In this document: in pieces, positions 14,121-50,201 of the stretch
How the letters are laid out: each line of letters starts with the position of its first letter
How positions within the stretch are numbered: position 1 is the first letter of the stretch
Source: Chrysomallon squamiferum
Lineage: Eukaryota; Mollusca; Gastropoda; Neomphalida; Peltospiridae
DNA length: 60,000 nucleotides
NCBI GenBank assembly: GCA_012295275.1
Contig: CM022665.1
Span: 8,956,476-9,016,475, forward strand
Direction: 5' to 3'
Notes under the pieces: model-generated
Database searches by the model: none
What the model was told of the DNA's origin: nothing
The model's input: only the letters and a program-made list of their open reading frames with translations
Program-made: the position numbers and the translations under genes

Positions 14121-14219
14121 TTACTACTACTACTACTACTACTACTACTAATAATAATAATAATAATACATATATACATACATTATTGACAAGAAAAAAA
14201 AAAAAAAAAAAAAAAAAAA
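14121..14219. repeat. (ACT)n(AAT)n and poly-A
   Basis: Nine or so ACT units pass into AAT units, and after a short TACATA spacer follows an A tract of about 28 bases at 14191-14219. Confidence 0.85.
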
Positions 14220-14837
14220 CGTACACATATACACATACAAGAAAAACTACAAATAACTTTCCCAGAAATATAACACCACTTTAGTTATTGAGTTTTTGTG
14301 ATGAGTTGTGTTTAGTTTTCAAATTTATTTTTAAGACAGTCGTATCTGTTGCAACCTACTTATGGAAATAAGTGTCACATTTATACTTTCTTAAATGCCA
14401 AAATGTTATTACAATATATATATATATATATATATAAAAACTTTTGTGAACTGAACACAACAAGATGTACTAAAAATTATGAATTTGTATAGTGGTAACT
14501 TTGTATATTCATAAAGTTAGGCTAAATTAAATGTAACCATAAAAAGGTCATGCTTTAAGATTTGATAATAAAACTAGACGTCGCCAGGGGGGTTTGTGGA
14601 TGAATAAACACGGAATCAGACCCCAGAATCAATACAATGTGAAAAACACAAAGACTGCTTCAGAAATGGTAAATTTAATATTTTATAAGAGATAGGTTTC
14701 AGTACAGGGGAAGGAAAAAAAAAAAAAAAAAATAATTAAAAAATTAGTTAAAATTAAATAAAATTTAAAAAATAAAACTTAATTATTATATATAAATATA
14801 CGAACACATGAAAAAGAAACAGGTTTTAGATCACCAG

Positions 14838-14886
14838 TTAGAGGCATGCTGTGGCTTGAGTGGTCGTAGGATCGATCCTCTTTTGT
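14838..14886 (+). repeat. tRNA-derived SINE remnant
   Basis: The stretch GAGGCATGCTGTGGCTTGAG is followed by GTCGTAGGATCGATCCTC, which resembles the end of a tRNA-derived SINE head with a pol III B-box-like GGATCGATCC. Similar heads are common in molluscan SINEs. Only the promoter-proximal part is visible and no target duplication was found. Confidence 0.3.
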
Positions 14887-15885
14887 TATTACGTTTGTAG
14901 TGTTGTTGCTTGTTTCAGCAAGAATCTTAAGACAAGTTTGTTATTGGTTATGGTTTCTTGTCTGTTGTAAAGTGCATAAAAAGATTTCATGTTGCTAATA
15001 CATAAGAATAGTCTCTTAACATCATTACACAAACAGACAGAAAGAATGACAACCATATAAATAGAAAAATAGGCAAACAGAAATACTGATAAATAAACAA
15101 ATAAAAACAGCAACAACAACAACGTATGTTTGATATCTTAATAATAAAATATGGTATTGTTAAACAAATAATAATTCATTGACATTTTTAGCAGTTCTTG
15201 CATAAACGGTTCAGTTGTTGAATATTTTTATCCAGGTAACGGATCACGGTCATTAAACACATAATAGGCATTAACCATTTTTTGTTGAGGCTGAAAGTGA
15301 AACGCTCTTAGGTGGTAACTGACACCTCTTTTCTTTAGATGGACACCTCATGTAATTCATTGCTTGCAGCTTATTAAGCTGGAGGCTGTTACTACAATCT
15401 TAACGTCCTACGTTTCGCTGGGGTTGCTAATGTAAGGCCAAAGTTCAAGAGGTTTGCTCCAAACGTTTTAAGAATATAACTCGATACCGTTCGTAGAAAA
15501 AGAAAATCACAGCACAGTTTATGAGTTTAGCTTGCTGAATGAATTACTTAACTATAGTTGTGTCAAATGTTGTTTTGTAAGAATTGTTCCGGATTAAAGT
15601 TGTCATAAGAATCATTGTTAACATGTTATTACTTGTCAGCTGTAAGAACTTCACAAAACAATCTGGAAGTTTGATAGCTTTAATAAAATTTAAAGCAAAA
15701 AAAATAATCATAAAAAAAAAATAAAAAAATAAAAATAATAATGATAAATAAATATTTGATATCTTTGACAGAACAAAAACTGTTTAATGCCTTTAATGGC
15801 AACAATAACAAAATATATTCTATGTGTAAAGAAACACAAAACAAAAAATAATGTCGCTAGTTATCATAATTTTATTATAATAATA

Positions 15886-15945
15886 AAGCAGGTGCGAATC
15901 CAGGGATGATCGAGGGGGAGTCTGTAATCCATCCCATTTGACGTC
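15886..15945 (+). repeat. Possible retroposon 3'-end remnant
   Basis: A GC-richer island, GGTGCGAATCCAGGGATGAT followed by a G-rich run, embedded in AT-rich DNA. The reverse strand at 19700-19730 carries a related string (GGGGCGGACCAGGATTTG). The likeness suggests two decayed members of one dispersed family, one in each orientation. I cannot name the family. Confidence 0.25.
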
Positions 15946-18900
15946 AAATTGTTTTGTCACTCAGTTTAAAGTGCGTTTCTGTAGACCTATGCATTTTACT
16001 TTATCTTTAGCACTTAAGTTTTCTTTCTTTTCTTATTTCATAAAAAAATTCCGGTGCTTTTGATAAGGTTTTTGCTACAGTCCCCGCATACCCACAGTTA
16101 AATTATTTTCCATCCATGCCTGTAAAAGCAAAATGTAAAATAATAAATCATGTTAAATATCCTAATGTCTAAATTGCTACATTTATTTCCTGAAGGTAAA
16201 CTAAACAGCCACACAATAAAGTCATTGTAAAAAATGAATTTCTTTCTGTATTCATAAAATGTAATAATAAAATTCAGATTTTATTTTAAAATTATGCGGC
16301 CGCGGTGTAGCTATCTACCAGGAAGTTGTGATTCTATTATCTGACCCAGTTTACAGGCTCCTCTGTTCAGCTCTGTTCAGAATTTTACTTTTAAATGCAA
16401 CTATTAATAGTTTCGAAAATGATTAATAATTTCCTTTTTTCTGAGTCAGCAGGTTTCTTCCTTGTCCACTGATTTTAAAATATTAAAAATTTTGATTAAA
16501 ATTTAAAAAATAAGAAATAATAATATGAAACTGTATTTTTAATATATCGTGGGTGTCTGAAAGCGATATTTACTTTACTTCAGACGTATCACTTCAACAG
16601 TATTATTTCATGACAAACGTAATTTTAAACATCGTAATATGGATTTGATATTTAATCGGTTATTCGGTTTAGTTTTAAGATTTCATTAAATGCGTATTGT
16701 GTAAGCTTTTCATTGCAAGCAAGCGTAACAAATGTAAACTAAATAAGCTGATATAATCAGAATACGATCTATGGTTACATAGTTGCTTATGTGTGCTAAA
16801 TATGATCCAGATACTGAAACGACTGCCAGGTTAAACCTTTCCAATCCGGCCAACGACCGTAACACACAAACAGTTCTGAAGATCTATTCAAATCGTCGTG
16901 TGTACGATCATAGTTTTGTCATTCAGTCAGTGAAGCGAATCTTCAAAATAAATATTCATGGTTGAGATTTCTTTTTACGTAAACAAAAATATTGTTTTCT
17001 GTCTTGTCATGGGCATTCAGGGTTTGTGCCGCGTTTAGAATAGATCTCGCCCTCTAAATCAAACCTTTAATTGTACAGCCACTTCAGAGAAGACTCACAA
17101 GGCAAACTGTATTGACCTATGATACGAAAATAAATAGTTTTATGACTTAAAGTGTATAACAGTTAACATATCTATCTCAGTCACTTAGTATTTTTCTTTA
17201 AACTTAAAATAATACGGAAATACCCACAGCCAAACAAATACGAATGACAGAAAGAAAGAAAAATGCATTACTTATTAATTCATTAACATCATTATAATTA
17301 ATCTTTCTGAATGCTGAATTAAATAAATACATAAATAAATATATATAATATAATAAAATATAATATAATATAAAAAATAATAATATTTATTATGTTAATA
17401 GTCATACTGATCATTTTATTATTGCAAACATTTCAAACAAAATTAGATATTTTTTTTGCAAAGATAATTCAAATGAAACCAATTTATTTGCACTGTTTCC
17501 TATTGCTTTTGTTAAATAAATAAATAAATGTTTGAATGAATGAATGAATTAATTAATTAATGGATAAAACTATATAAATAAATTAATCGAAACTATTTTA
17601 AAAGATGCCAACTACGACAGTAATAAAAGCAAATAATACCGAACTAACGTATCTAGTAAATCTGTGATGTGCTTAATGGCCTAATCATATGTCAGTGTAT
17701 TTCATGTCAACATAAAAAGCGCAAAATCTGGTCACGACGTCCGGGGCAGTTACTTAAAGGAAGCATGAAAACCGTGACAGCAGTGCAGTTCTACGCATGC
17801 GGTGTTGTATACCCAGCGTAAAGTGAGTTTGAAAACATAAAACACAAAAGATTTGTTAAAAAAAAAAAAAAAAAAACATACGATTACCGTACATTACTGA
17901 ATATAAGTCCCCGAAGATTTCGGTCAACTCTAAAAATAATATAATAAAGTAAAAAATAAAATAAAATAAAATAAAAAATAAATAAATAAATAAAAAAATT
18001 AGCAATTCTCCGAACACTTTCTTTACACTTATGTACCGATACCGCCATTTTTTTTTCTCTCTCTCTTTATATTACAGTATAATGCAGGTCAAAGAAAAGT
18101 AACCATAAATACAAAATTTCTTTAATTTTAGTTTGACACTGGTATCTGATCTTATATTTTCAATATTTTTTAACTCTGACACATTTTTGGGGGTTGCCAC
18201 TAAATTCTTAAAGCAAGTTTTAGAAATTTATATTTGAGAAATTAAATGCTTTTTCTTTAATATATTAACACTATAAACTGAAGATTGAAATTTAAAACGT
18301 GTCTAGACATTGAATCATAAATTAAATAGTTACGGCATCTATTTTTTTGCCTTTAGCTTACGTTTTACTTGCACGACAGCTGTCAGTAAAACTTGGCTTA
18401 GCCTGCAGGTGAAATACACCCAAGTAGAATCGAAATGATGCACAATGAGTGATATCGCAAATATCGCAAACATATCTTGATATTGTTTTGTAATGACGAA
18501 TGCCAGCATGTGTTGATGATGAAGATAGTCAGTATTTAATATCTAATGTAAGATTTAAACATTTTATTCAGCTAAACCATCGAACAGTTTTCTTTGACGG
18601 TTGGTTGAGAAAGCACTTATTAGTGGAAGCAGTTTTTAAGCAATGGTTTATTCAAGTTTCATGAATTTCACCAAAAAAAAAAAAAAAAAGTTAAAAAAAA
18701 AGGTAAAAAAAAAGAAGAAATCACTTACTTGCCGGAGGGCCAGGTGGTTTGAGAAATATACTATATACTGGGCAAATAATTTTTGTAATTTTTATTGATT
18801 TTTTATTAGCTTGGTTGTTAGGTGTTTAGAAGATTAATTAAAGAAAGCAGCAATAACAATAATCAAAGTGATATTATGCTTTGAACAGAATAATTAGTCG

Positions 18901-19637
18901 TTTTAATATGATTTTCACTATTTCGATTTGCAAAGGGTATATGCAGTCCCCTAGATTTCTTCCTGAGCAGTTTAGCACTCCGACCCTAGACGTACACATT
19001 TTTCTATACATGTACTTACCCCACAAAACGCAACAGCCGTTGTGAACTGTGAAATCACTATCACTGAACACATTCTGCGTGTTTCATCGGTCTCCTACTA
19101 TCCTGCCTAAGTATGATTATTTACGGTACATGAAAACGAAACTGAACGAAATAAAATGCTGAGATAGAAAATATTAAGTAAATAAAGTTGAGTACAATAC
19201 TCGGCCGAATTAATTGAAACCGGACTAGGCTAACAACAAGTCATGTTTGTATTTTGTGGTATCTTTTAGCATATCTCAGGTAATTTCGTTACCAACTTTT
19301 TTCTTTACGGACACGTTCACGGCGTTCAGTCATTTTTCGAGGATGGGTTGACATATAATGTTGTTGAATGTCATTTTAATTATTTCATTTGTAACAAAAC
19401 AAGATCTGATGCACTGATAATCTCACTAAATTGTACAAGCACATATACTTAATGGATTAAATCTGTTTTTATAATACACTGAAATAATTTTAATTATTTG
19501 ACCTATATGAAACAGTAGATGTGAAGAAGAAGAAGAAAAAAAAAAAAATAATAATAAAATCCGCACTCTAACATACACGGATCTATTTTTTGCTGACCCA
19601 TGTTTTTTCTTTATAAATAAACTCGTTTCATCTTGAA

Positions 19638-19640
<3 letters not shown>

Positions 19641-19679
<39 letters not shown>

Positions 19680-19732
19680 CATAATGATGGCGCCATCATT
19701 TTGTTTTTTCAAATCCTGGTCCGCCCCTAATT
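19641..19732 (-). repeat. Poly-T tract plus retroposon-like tail
   Basis: A 35-base poly-T is followed by a palindromic ATGATGGCGCCATCAT and then, on the minus strand, a GGGGCGGACCAGGATTTG motif. Read on the minus strand this is a GC-rich body ending in poly-A, the arrangement of a retroposon 3' end. Too short to classify. Confidence 0.35.
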
Positions 19733-19974
19733 AATACAACTATAATAAAACTTTCGTCTCACTGTTTTCCTTTCTTCAAAATAATGTGTTAGTCCACATT
19801 TTAACATAATTAGTGCAACAAATTGAATAAAATGCTGTTGTAATACTTTTTATTGATGTATAACAGTGTTCTGTTGACCTTTCTTTTCTGTGGTACTACA
19901 CTACCTACTATATAGGAGAAAAAAAGAAAAGAAAAAACAAACAAACAAACAAAAAAAAACAATCCCAAAACAAT

Positions 19975-20027
19975 AATAAATAAATAAATAAGTAAATAAA
20001 TAAATAAATAAATAATATTAATAAATA

Positions 20028-20056
<29 letters not shown>
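19975..20056. repeat. (TAAA)n microsatellite
   Basis: TAAA units with two AATATT interruptions that themselves repeat (near 20013 and 20055), showing a higher-order duplication of about 42 bases. Confidence 0.85.
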
Positions 20057-20058
<2 letters not shown>

Positions 20059-20189
20059 ATTAATAAAAGAAATGAAACAGTGTTTTTAAAACAGATGAGT
20101 ATTTTATATTGTTACTATATTCATCTTTAGGAATCTATAGACCAGTAAAAGATATTTCATCAAATAATGCTATTCTTTCAAAAAGAATG

Positions 20190-20209
20190 CGTGTGTGTGT
20201 GTGTGTGTG

Positions 20210-20277
<68 letters not shown>
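20190..20277. repeat. (GT)n(AT)3(AG)n compound microsatellite
   Basis: Ten GT units, a short ATATAT junction, then about thirty AG units on the + strand. Frames through it (Arg/Glu on +, Leu/Ser on -) are artefacts. Confidence 0.93.
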
Positions 20278-20279
<2 letters not shown>

Positions 20280-22218
20280 CATTGTCATTGTATATTAGAA
20301 TTGCCTGGTAGTCCGAAAACCCGATAGCATATTCATCATCAGTTGCAAGAAGGAACATATATTATTAAATCTCATGCTCTTGAAGTTACTTTTTAGTTAT
20401 AGAAAATTCTAAAATTACTATTTTAATGGGTCCCGAATGATTTCAACGAATTAAGAAAATATCACAACACCGCGTGACGTTCGTTACCAGGTATCTACCT
20501 CGAAATGGGTTTTTATTTGCTCGATTTCGTTAGCTGTGTGTTAAAAAATTAGCCACATTATTGACTAGATATTTCAGGTTATCAAAAACTGCATTTATCC
20601 TAAGCTTATTTATTTATTTGTTTTTTTTTGTTTTGTTTTTGTTTTTGTTTTTGGTTTTGGTTTTGTCCACGAAAATTGTGCAGTCATTTAAGATACAAAA
20701 ATAGTTTTGTTCAGTTTATAAATTCACGACTGCTGTCATGCAGCTGCGTACAGGTCATTATAACCAGTTGTAAATCTCTGCAGTGACCAGGTTTCTGGGT
20801 AACTGAAATATACTCAGTAACAATATATCCGTGTCTGTATCTCTGTGGGGGTTCGTAACGCACCCAACAAACCTCCCCACCAGCAACTCGCGTGTGCAGT
20901 GTCATAAAATGTTTGACTATAAAACAGTTTTACAAAACTAAAATTTAAACAGCTCTATGTCAGAAACTGAAATCTAAACCTTTTTGTTGCACCTAATAAC
21001 CTGTAATCGTTAATTACCTTCGTTATTCCTTGCAGTCATATTCTTATTTTTAAATGATAAATAATATTATATAATTTCAAAAAAGACTGATTTATCTTTT
21101 AAAATATATACAAGTAAATACGTTTTTTTTTCGATTTTCATAAAAGCATAACAAAGTAATGGCAATTAATTTTATTTAACATCTTAGCTCGATATTAATT
21201 ATTATTACATAATTTTATGAGAAAGCATCACGTTTGTATATCTGAATATACGTATTCATTTTGCGTATGTGTTTTTGTTAATGTTTGCATGTACGTGTGT
21301 ATGTATGTATGTATATATGTGTGTGTGTGTGTATATTATGTATATATGTATGTGTGTGCGTATGTATATGTATGTACATGCGTACATATTTATGTGTTTG
21401 TTTTATTTTATGCATCTTTAAGTAAAAAGCAACGTCATTCAAAATGCCCATTTTCGTCAAGCAAACGAAAAGAAACTTGTTAATCTATCGCAGTTGTGAT
21501 GAATGTTCGGCTTTGGGAAAAGGTACGTTACCCGGAAACTAGCTGAAGAAGCTAGGTGCTCCCCAGAATTATAAATGTTAGTAACAAACCTGTAAACCAG
21601 CTGACCTGACACTTATATGAGATATATGTCATTCCTGATAAACCTATCCCCACCTGTCAGGAAATATACGTGTTAATATTCGCAGAGAAAACAAGACTTT
21701 TATTTCCTTCACATTTGCGAGTGACGCTTATGAGCTTACACGTACCTTTGAAGTGTAAGTTAGACATATATTAAGTACAAAATCTGTAGTTGTTCGCGAA
21801 AAATAAATGCATGAGAATAGGAGAAAAAGCTCCAACTTTGTATGCAGGCTGGTTTTGGTAATTATTTAAATAACTTAAACTAAACTTCCCGCATTTTTCA
21901 TGCTCACATATTTTCATAACGTGAGATGAATGAGGAGATGTACAAGTGTAATGACTGAATTTGAGATCATCTTATTTTGATCGAAATTAGAAAGGTTACT
22001 TCAGTAGACCAGGTTCTATCTCCTGTGTCGCGCTCATGTGTGCTAACGTTTACAGAAACTCATTCTCGTAAAATACAGCTATCTAGAATTATCTTTCTTC
22101 CTCGAAAGAAGGAAAAGTGATTAGGAAAATAATTATAAACAGTAGGTACAAAAAGTTAGGTACAGCTGTCCTGTTTTTTTTATTAAAGAAATAAACAAAT
22201 AAAATAAAATAAAATAAT

Positions 22219-22224
22219 TAACAA

Positions 22225-22256
<32 letters not shown>

Positions 22257-22295
22257 ACAACAACAACAAACAAACAAATAACAACAACAAAAATA
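22219..22295. repeat. (CAACAG/CAA)n repeat
   Basis: Imperfect CAACAG, CAA and ACAAACAA units preceded by AAAATAAAAT. No coding meaning seen. Confidence 0.8.
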
Positions 22296-23668
22296 AAAAG
22301 CGTTCATAGATTGATTTGTATATAAAGTATCATCACCAGTGAAATTTTAAAAATAAATAACATCAACAAAAATGCGAAACAGTAACCACTCCCCAGTAGA
22401 CTTTGCATATTAAGAAAGATAAATAAAAACATCAACAAATACGTAACTATCATTCCCACTGAGAAACGCACACACGCACAGACAGACACACTATATTGTA
22501 CCTTATCAAACGTATATATTACAGACTAGTATACACATAAAAATAGTTAAAAATATAATTTAAAAAAAATAGTAATAAAATAAAATAAAATCATAATCAT
22601 ACTACGTGCACAGATCTACATTAGAACATTCATTCACGCAGTATCTACCTAATAAACCAAGCTTTCTTAAAGCGTACATCAGATGATACAAACAAACAGT
22701 CCAAACATATTTCGTAGTTCCAAGTTACATACCTACAGTAAGAGTCAATTTAGTAATTGTAGATTACCCTAAAACGATAAAATAATAATCTGTAAATATA
22801 TTTTGTGACTATTTATAATCGAAATACATAGTTATGAATGTAAAATTTAACTGTTTCAGTAAACAAAAACATATTTCGGCATTTCTTTTAGAAGTTTAGA
22901 TTATACAATATATAAGAAATAATTGTACTCTATTAAAAGTTATATTATTTAGCAAGATGATACAAAAAAAAAAAAAAAAAAACCTACATACAAATAAACA
23001 AAACAAATAACGACTATTAGTTGGTATGCATGTTCCTAATACTTTTATATGGATATTTATGACTATACTCACAATTTTCTCCATCAAAAATGGAACATGT
23101 TGCATAACGTTAAAATAAGTTGATTTTATTTTGTGAAGTGTGTATGTATGTATATTTGTGTGTGTGTGTGTGTGAGACCTTTTTTCTTACTGCCCAGTTT
23201 CTCGATTCAAATGAATCAAAGTTAAACAAGAACATTGGTTGGCTGGATAATTATCACAAAATACCATTCGGTCAAACATGTGCACAGTAGGTTACTGATG
23301 CTGAACATCTCGTTAACACATCTGTCGGCCTTCAGTAATTACAGCCAATGTACATAGAGCACTTGAAAATCGTTGAGTTGTCAAAGTTTCGGAAACCGAC
23401 GCTAGGTTAAGTTACTTGTTACTATTCACGTTAAAGTGGGATAAAAAACATAAACAAGAACGAACACTTAACTTAACACTGAATGAACGGCATACCAGTT
23501 GCAAGTAGGCATTTGTTAACAATGTACAAAAATAACAAACATTTCTTTTTCTTTTTTCTTTTTTCGAATTGCTTCTTGCTCATTGACCTAATTATTTATA
23601 ATTATATGTAAACTACATTTCTTTTTCGCTCGGTATAGAAACATTAAAGACTTGCGCAATAACCGAGG

Positions 23669-23854
23669 ATGATGAAATGGATCTTAGGAATTTCGATGTG
23701 TATTGGCCTGACATTTGGTCCACCGTGCGCTTTAACCGAATCCATTGATTGGTATCCAGTCGGCTACCGAACGCCTCTAGTCACTGTGCCAAATACGTTG
23801 TTCGCGAATCTTTACGCAGGTTGTTTCAGAAATAGACTGCCAGTCAGATCGTGA
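23669..23854 (+). CDS. Hypothetical small secreted ORF (doubtful)
   Basis: A 61-codon frame beginning with two methionines. Residues 1-22 have a Lys followed by a hydrophobic run and a Cys-Ala end, as in a signal peptide. The rest is neutral with Trp, Tyr, Pro and two Cys and no family I recognise. Base composition is closer to coding than the surroundings and a GCAG|GTTG donor-like site lies near its end. It may be chance, as no neighbouring exon or promoter is evident. Confidence 0.15.
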   Translation: MMKWILGISMCIGLTFGPPCALTESIDWYPVGYRTPLVTVPNTLFANLYAGCFRNRLPVRS

Positions 23855-24339
23855 TACGTGCCCATAAAAGCAGTTATGACGTACTCGGGACAGATTTTAT
23901 TAGTCGTTTAAAATTTTGGTACAAACATCACTTTAGAAAATTGTCATTATAGATATTCGTTTATATGTCCAACTGAGGAATGTTCTGTTTCTGTCATTTG
24001 ACAAACAAAACTGCGCGTTTATTGAATTGTTTTATTTGACCCACATTGGGCTATACACAGGATATATAGTATGAGCCATGTGACTACCAGGATTTGCTGA
24101 CGCAAGTGGCTGGCATTCCATCTGTGGAAGTGGTAAATAAGTCATACAACTGTCATCGAACTCGAGGTATTTATTTTTGTATTTTTGCCTGTATTTGTAT
24201 TTGTATTTTTATAAATATATATATACATGTATATCTGTGTGTGTTTAGATCACTTACAAATGTGTTACACAATTTCAGTTTCATTCATTTAAAACGGAAA
24301 GTTCGGCTGCTAGCAATGTCAAGGCAAATTTGGATAGGT

Positions 24340-24407
24340 TTTGTTTCATTGGTTAATATTTGGGGGTGGGCACCTATTGTCCAATCGGTGTATTTGCGGA
24401 TTTGCGT
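24340..24407 (+). promoter_or_regulatory. Possible ERR promoter (two CCAAT boxes, GC box)
   Basis: A reverse CCAAT (ATTGG, 24348-24352), a G-rich GGGGGTGGGCACC box (24362-24374) of the Sp1/KLF kind, and a forward CCAAT (24381-24385) are packed within 40 bases just before the 24408 ATG and its donor. No clear TATA box. The CpG-poor gene body starts about 1 kb downstream, which is how an unmethylated promoter followed by a methylated body would look. The transcription start cannot be placed. Confidence 0.35.
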
Positions 24408-24447
24408 ATGACCGGCGCAGTCTTTGCCACGAGTGTTAACAATGCAG
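24408..24447 (+). other. Candidate ERR first exon with upstream ORF
   Basis: The sequence after the CCAAT cluster ends at AATGCAG|GTGAGT, a near-ideal donor at 24448. An ATG at 24408 opens a frame that leaves in phase 1. If spliced to the acceptor at 27571 it continues for six codons and stops at the TGA at 27588-27590, giving a 19-codon upstream ORF that ends 28 bases before the ERR ATG at 27619. This exon would therefore be 5' untranslated and the upstream ORF would force reinitiation or leaky scanning. The exon's 5' end is unknown, so the coordinates give only the ATG-to-donor part. Confidence 0.4.
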
Positions 24448-47035
<22,588 letters not shown>

Positions 47036-47403
47036 GGATTGCTTCAAACGATACCTTTGAGAGGATCGGGTTTTTTTTTTGTTTGTTTTTTTTAATTTCC
47101 TAAGGGTCAGCCTTGCAGATTTTCATATATCATGTTCATAAAACTGTAAATAGTATAAAACATGAAAATATGCAGCTTGATTGTTTTTCTCTCCAGACTT
47201 TTCATATATATTTTTTGTCAGAACACACCTGTTAGATTTTGATTTTGATGCAGTGATAAAACAGTGTGCTGTCTGTTGACCGGACTAGATTTGAGCAACT
47301 AGATTATATAGTGCCATTTGAAATTTGTATTTTTGTTTGCAAGTTTTTTTGTTTTTTATCCTCTTCTAAGGATCTTATTGTGGTTTTCCCAAGAAATGAG
47401 CAA

Positions 47404-47649
47404 AATAAATTTTTATAACTAGTATCTGGTTAGTATAAAATACAAATCTAGTTATCTGTGATTATGATAGATTCTTAAGAATGTTCATACATGGCATAGT
47501 AACTAATACATTCATTATTACTATTGGAAGTGAGAAGTTAAAACAGAACTTTGAAAAAAAGATCTAATTTAAAAGCAATATAGATGGTATATATATATTT
47601 TTTTTAATAAACATTGGCACTCCAAAGATTTCTGCTCTTCAGTAATAAA
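47404..47649 (+). terminator. Proximal poly(A) signal candidates
   Basis: AATAAA hexamers at 47404-47409, 47606-47611 and 47644-47649 are the first canonical signals after the ERR stop codon. Each lies in T-rich surroundings. AATAAA is common in AT-rich DNA, so which is used cannot be decided here. Confidence 0.35.
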
Positions 47650-48350
47650 CTGATTTGATGTTGAACCATTTCTGCACTGAGCACACACTGTACAAAAGAT
47701 GCTCGTAACATTTCTTTACTTGTTTGATTTTGAGATAGCTCTGTGAGCAGACAAAATCAAAGCATTTAAAACAAATCTCTTTCAAACTGTTCCTTTCTCT
47801 TTTCTTCTTTGTCAGAATACTTTACATATCAAAAAAATGACAATTAAAATATAAATTCAAAATAAACAATTCTTACCACTGACTTTGGATTCCATTTATT
47901 TTTCTTATGTTTAAGAAAAACTTGCAAACCAAAATCAAAACAGATTATTATTCTTGAAAAGAAATTGTAGCCAAATGGCAGTAAAATGTCATTATTCAGT
48001 ATACAAGAATCTTACAATTAGACATTTGTGATACTGTGTACGAAACAGAAATAAAAATATCATTCCTTTAGGACCCAAGTATAGTATATTTAAAATTAGT
48101 TATATATTATAGTTTTATTTGAAAATGAGCTGGATTATTTTTGTTATGGTTTGTGTGTGAGTGATTTTACATAATCCTTTTTTGCTGAAAAATAGTGAGA
48201 TGTTTAAGTAGACATTGTGAACTGTGATTTGAATATATTACAGGTTTCACTTTTGTTTTATTATGAAATGTCATTTAAGCATAAATGTTGAAGATACCAT
48301 AATTGCCATCACAGTATGTGTCCAACCAAAGTACATTTTTACCTGTTACA

Positions 48351-48376
48351 AATATATATATATGTATATATGTGTG

Positions 48377-48429
<53 letters not shown>

Positions 48430-48530
48430 GTATATATGTATATGTATATGTATGTATGTGTGTGTATATATATATATATATATGTATGTATGTGTGTGTG
48501 TATATGTATATACACACACACATATATAAA
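48351..48530. repeat. (TA)n(TG)n compound microsatellite
   Basis: 180 bases of TA, TG, TATG and finally CA units. Many overlapping frames on both strands (Tyr/Ile/Cys or Thr/His-rich) are artefacts of this tract. A TGTATATG/CATATA inversion near 48500-48525 can fold into a hairpin. Confidence 0.93.
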
Positions 48531-49959
48531 AGATCAGAAGTCAGTACTGTAAACGAACTAACTTGACTTGTATGAATGCCAGCTGTTAATCTTCATTTCC
48601 ATTCCATTTCATTTATCATTCAGTACTGTTGATAAAGCTGGATTTAAGTTCTCCACAAACAAGTGTGACTGCCTGAGTAATGTCATTTTCATATGCTTAT
48701 ATCAACGAAAAGCACAAAGAAAGTCGTAAACATGCAAATTAGAACATTCATAATGAATACATCTCACATATATACTAACTAACCCACTGTAAAGAACAGG
48801 GAATTAATATTGTCCCCAGTCACATTGCATTTCCTAAAAATGTCTAGGAAAATTAAGAGTAAATACACTTTTGTATTTTACATTTCTTCTTTAAAAATTA
48901 TTTTCATAGTGATATTGACAGCTGTCAGTTGTTTGTTAAGTACTTACAGCATACATCAAAATTTGACTTCCTTTTCTTTTGCCCCTCTCCTTTTTGAAAA
49001 ATATAGCCAAAAAAATCTGTTGCTTTTTTTCACAGTAATATGTTAAATGGTATTGCACTGTATAGGTTAATGAAATTAGATATCATTTTGATATCTAATG
49101 ACAGAAAATAAATAATGTAAATGATTTTTAATTAATGCATTGTAAAATGTCTCTTTAATAATAATATACATGAGGTGTCAGCGTCACCAGGTTATTGTTC
49201 ACTAGCTTGTTTTAATATTTTTCAGCTGTTTTATGCATGTTGACACCTTCACTGTATTTTGGCTATTAATTTAATGTTGTTATTAATATATTTTTTTTTT
49301 TTTTTTTTTTTTTAAATGTTCATTTACCTTAAAAAGGTATTGACTGAACATAAAACAGTTTTTAAGTTTATCTGTTAAAAATGTGGTTGATAAAAACAAA
49401 CCATTTCCATTTGGTTTTAGTTAATCATTTTAATCTTGTTACAGTTGTGAGCTAACTTTTCTTAATAAACATAGAATAGTTACTGTTGAAAAATGCATTG
49501 ATTCTGTGACAGATGTAATAAATCATTTTTAATACAGACTTTGAAGCTGAATATTTATTAAAGCTCGCAAATGTAAATTAAATTTTTATTTTATTTTTGC
49601 TCATAAGTATTTTCCTGATTACTGGAGTTCATGTTAATAAAGGTATTGATGTGTTGAGTATTTAATTAATCACCTTCCTGAAATTTCCCTTTGAATGTTA
49701 AAAATAGTAATTGAGTTTTAGTCTGTTTTACAAATTCTTTGAAATTTACGTTAATTGACAAATGGAAAGTATTTTATTCACAATTTATGTGAATTTTGGT
49801 GGGTTTTTTTTAATTTTTATTTATTTATTCTTTGTTTTGTTTTTTAATTAAGATTAAATGTTGGAAATTACTTTACAAGATACAGATTAAGACAGTTGCC
49901 AAGGATAATTATTTAACAGAACAAAATATCTAGATTTTACACTTGTTAGACTGTAATTG

Positions 49960-49990
<31 letters not shown>

Positions 49991-50201
49991 TAGTTTGCAA
50001 AAGACAAATTTTTATCATTTTGAATTTGAATAAATGATATACATTACATTTGAGTATTGCTGTTAAGTTTTTCTCTCTGTACTAGTATCTTTTTTCACAG
50101 TCTTTTTTCCATGTTATCTGTGAAAACAAGGTGATCAAATATTTTTACAGTATGGATTACTAAATTACTTATCAGTTACTTGTACAAAAAAATAAATTTA
50201 C

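Larger units (their letters stand above)
11642..24340. other. Non-coding region with microsatellites
   Basis: No frame here is convincing as protein-coding. CpG frequency is similar to the left flank. Contents are trinucleotide and AG arrays (listed separately), many poly-A or TAAA tracts, a tRNA-like SINE remnant near 14.85 kb and retroposon-like remnants near 15.9 and 19.7 kb. Near 17720-17825 a CpG-containing stretch ends in an AAA|GTGAGT donor-like site and holds a closed 18-codon ORF. It could be another untranslated first exon, but nothing else supports it. Confidence 0.55.

Noticed and set aside
24094-24411. 105-codon plus-strand frame overlapping the putative promoter
   Set aside because: Ile/Cys/Tyr runs come from an AT/GT-rich tract, and the frame crosses the CCAAT cluster; no domain or splice support.
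48263-48566. Several overlapping Tyr/Ile/His/Thr-rich frames on both strands
   Set aside because: All are produced by the TA/TG microsatellite.
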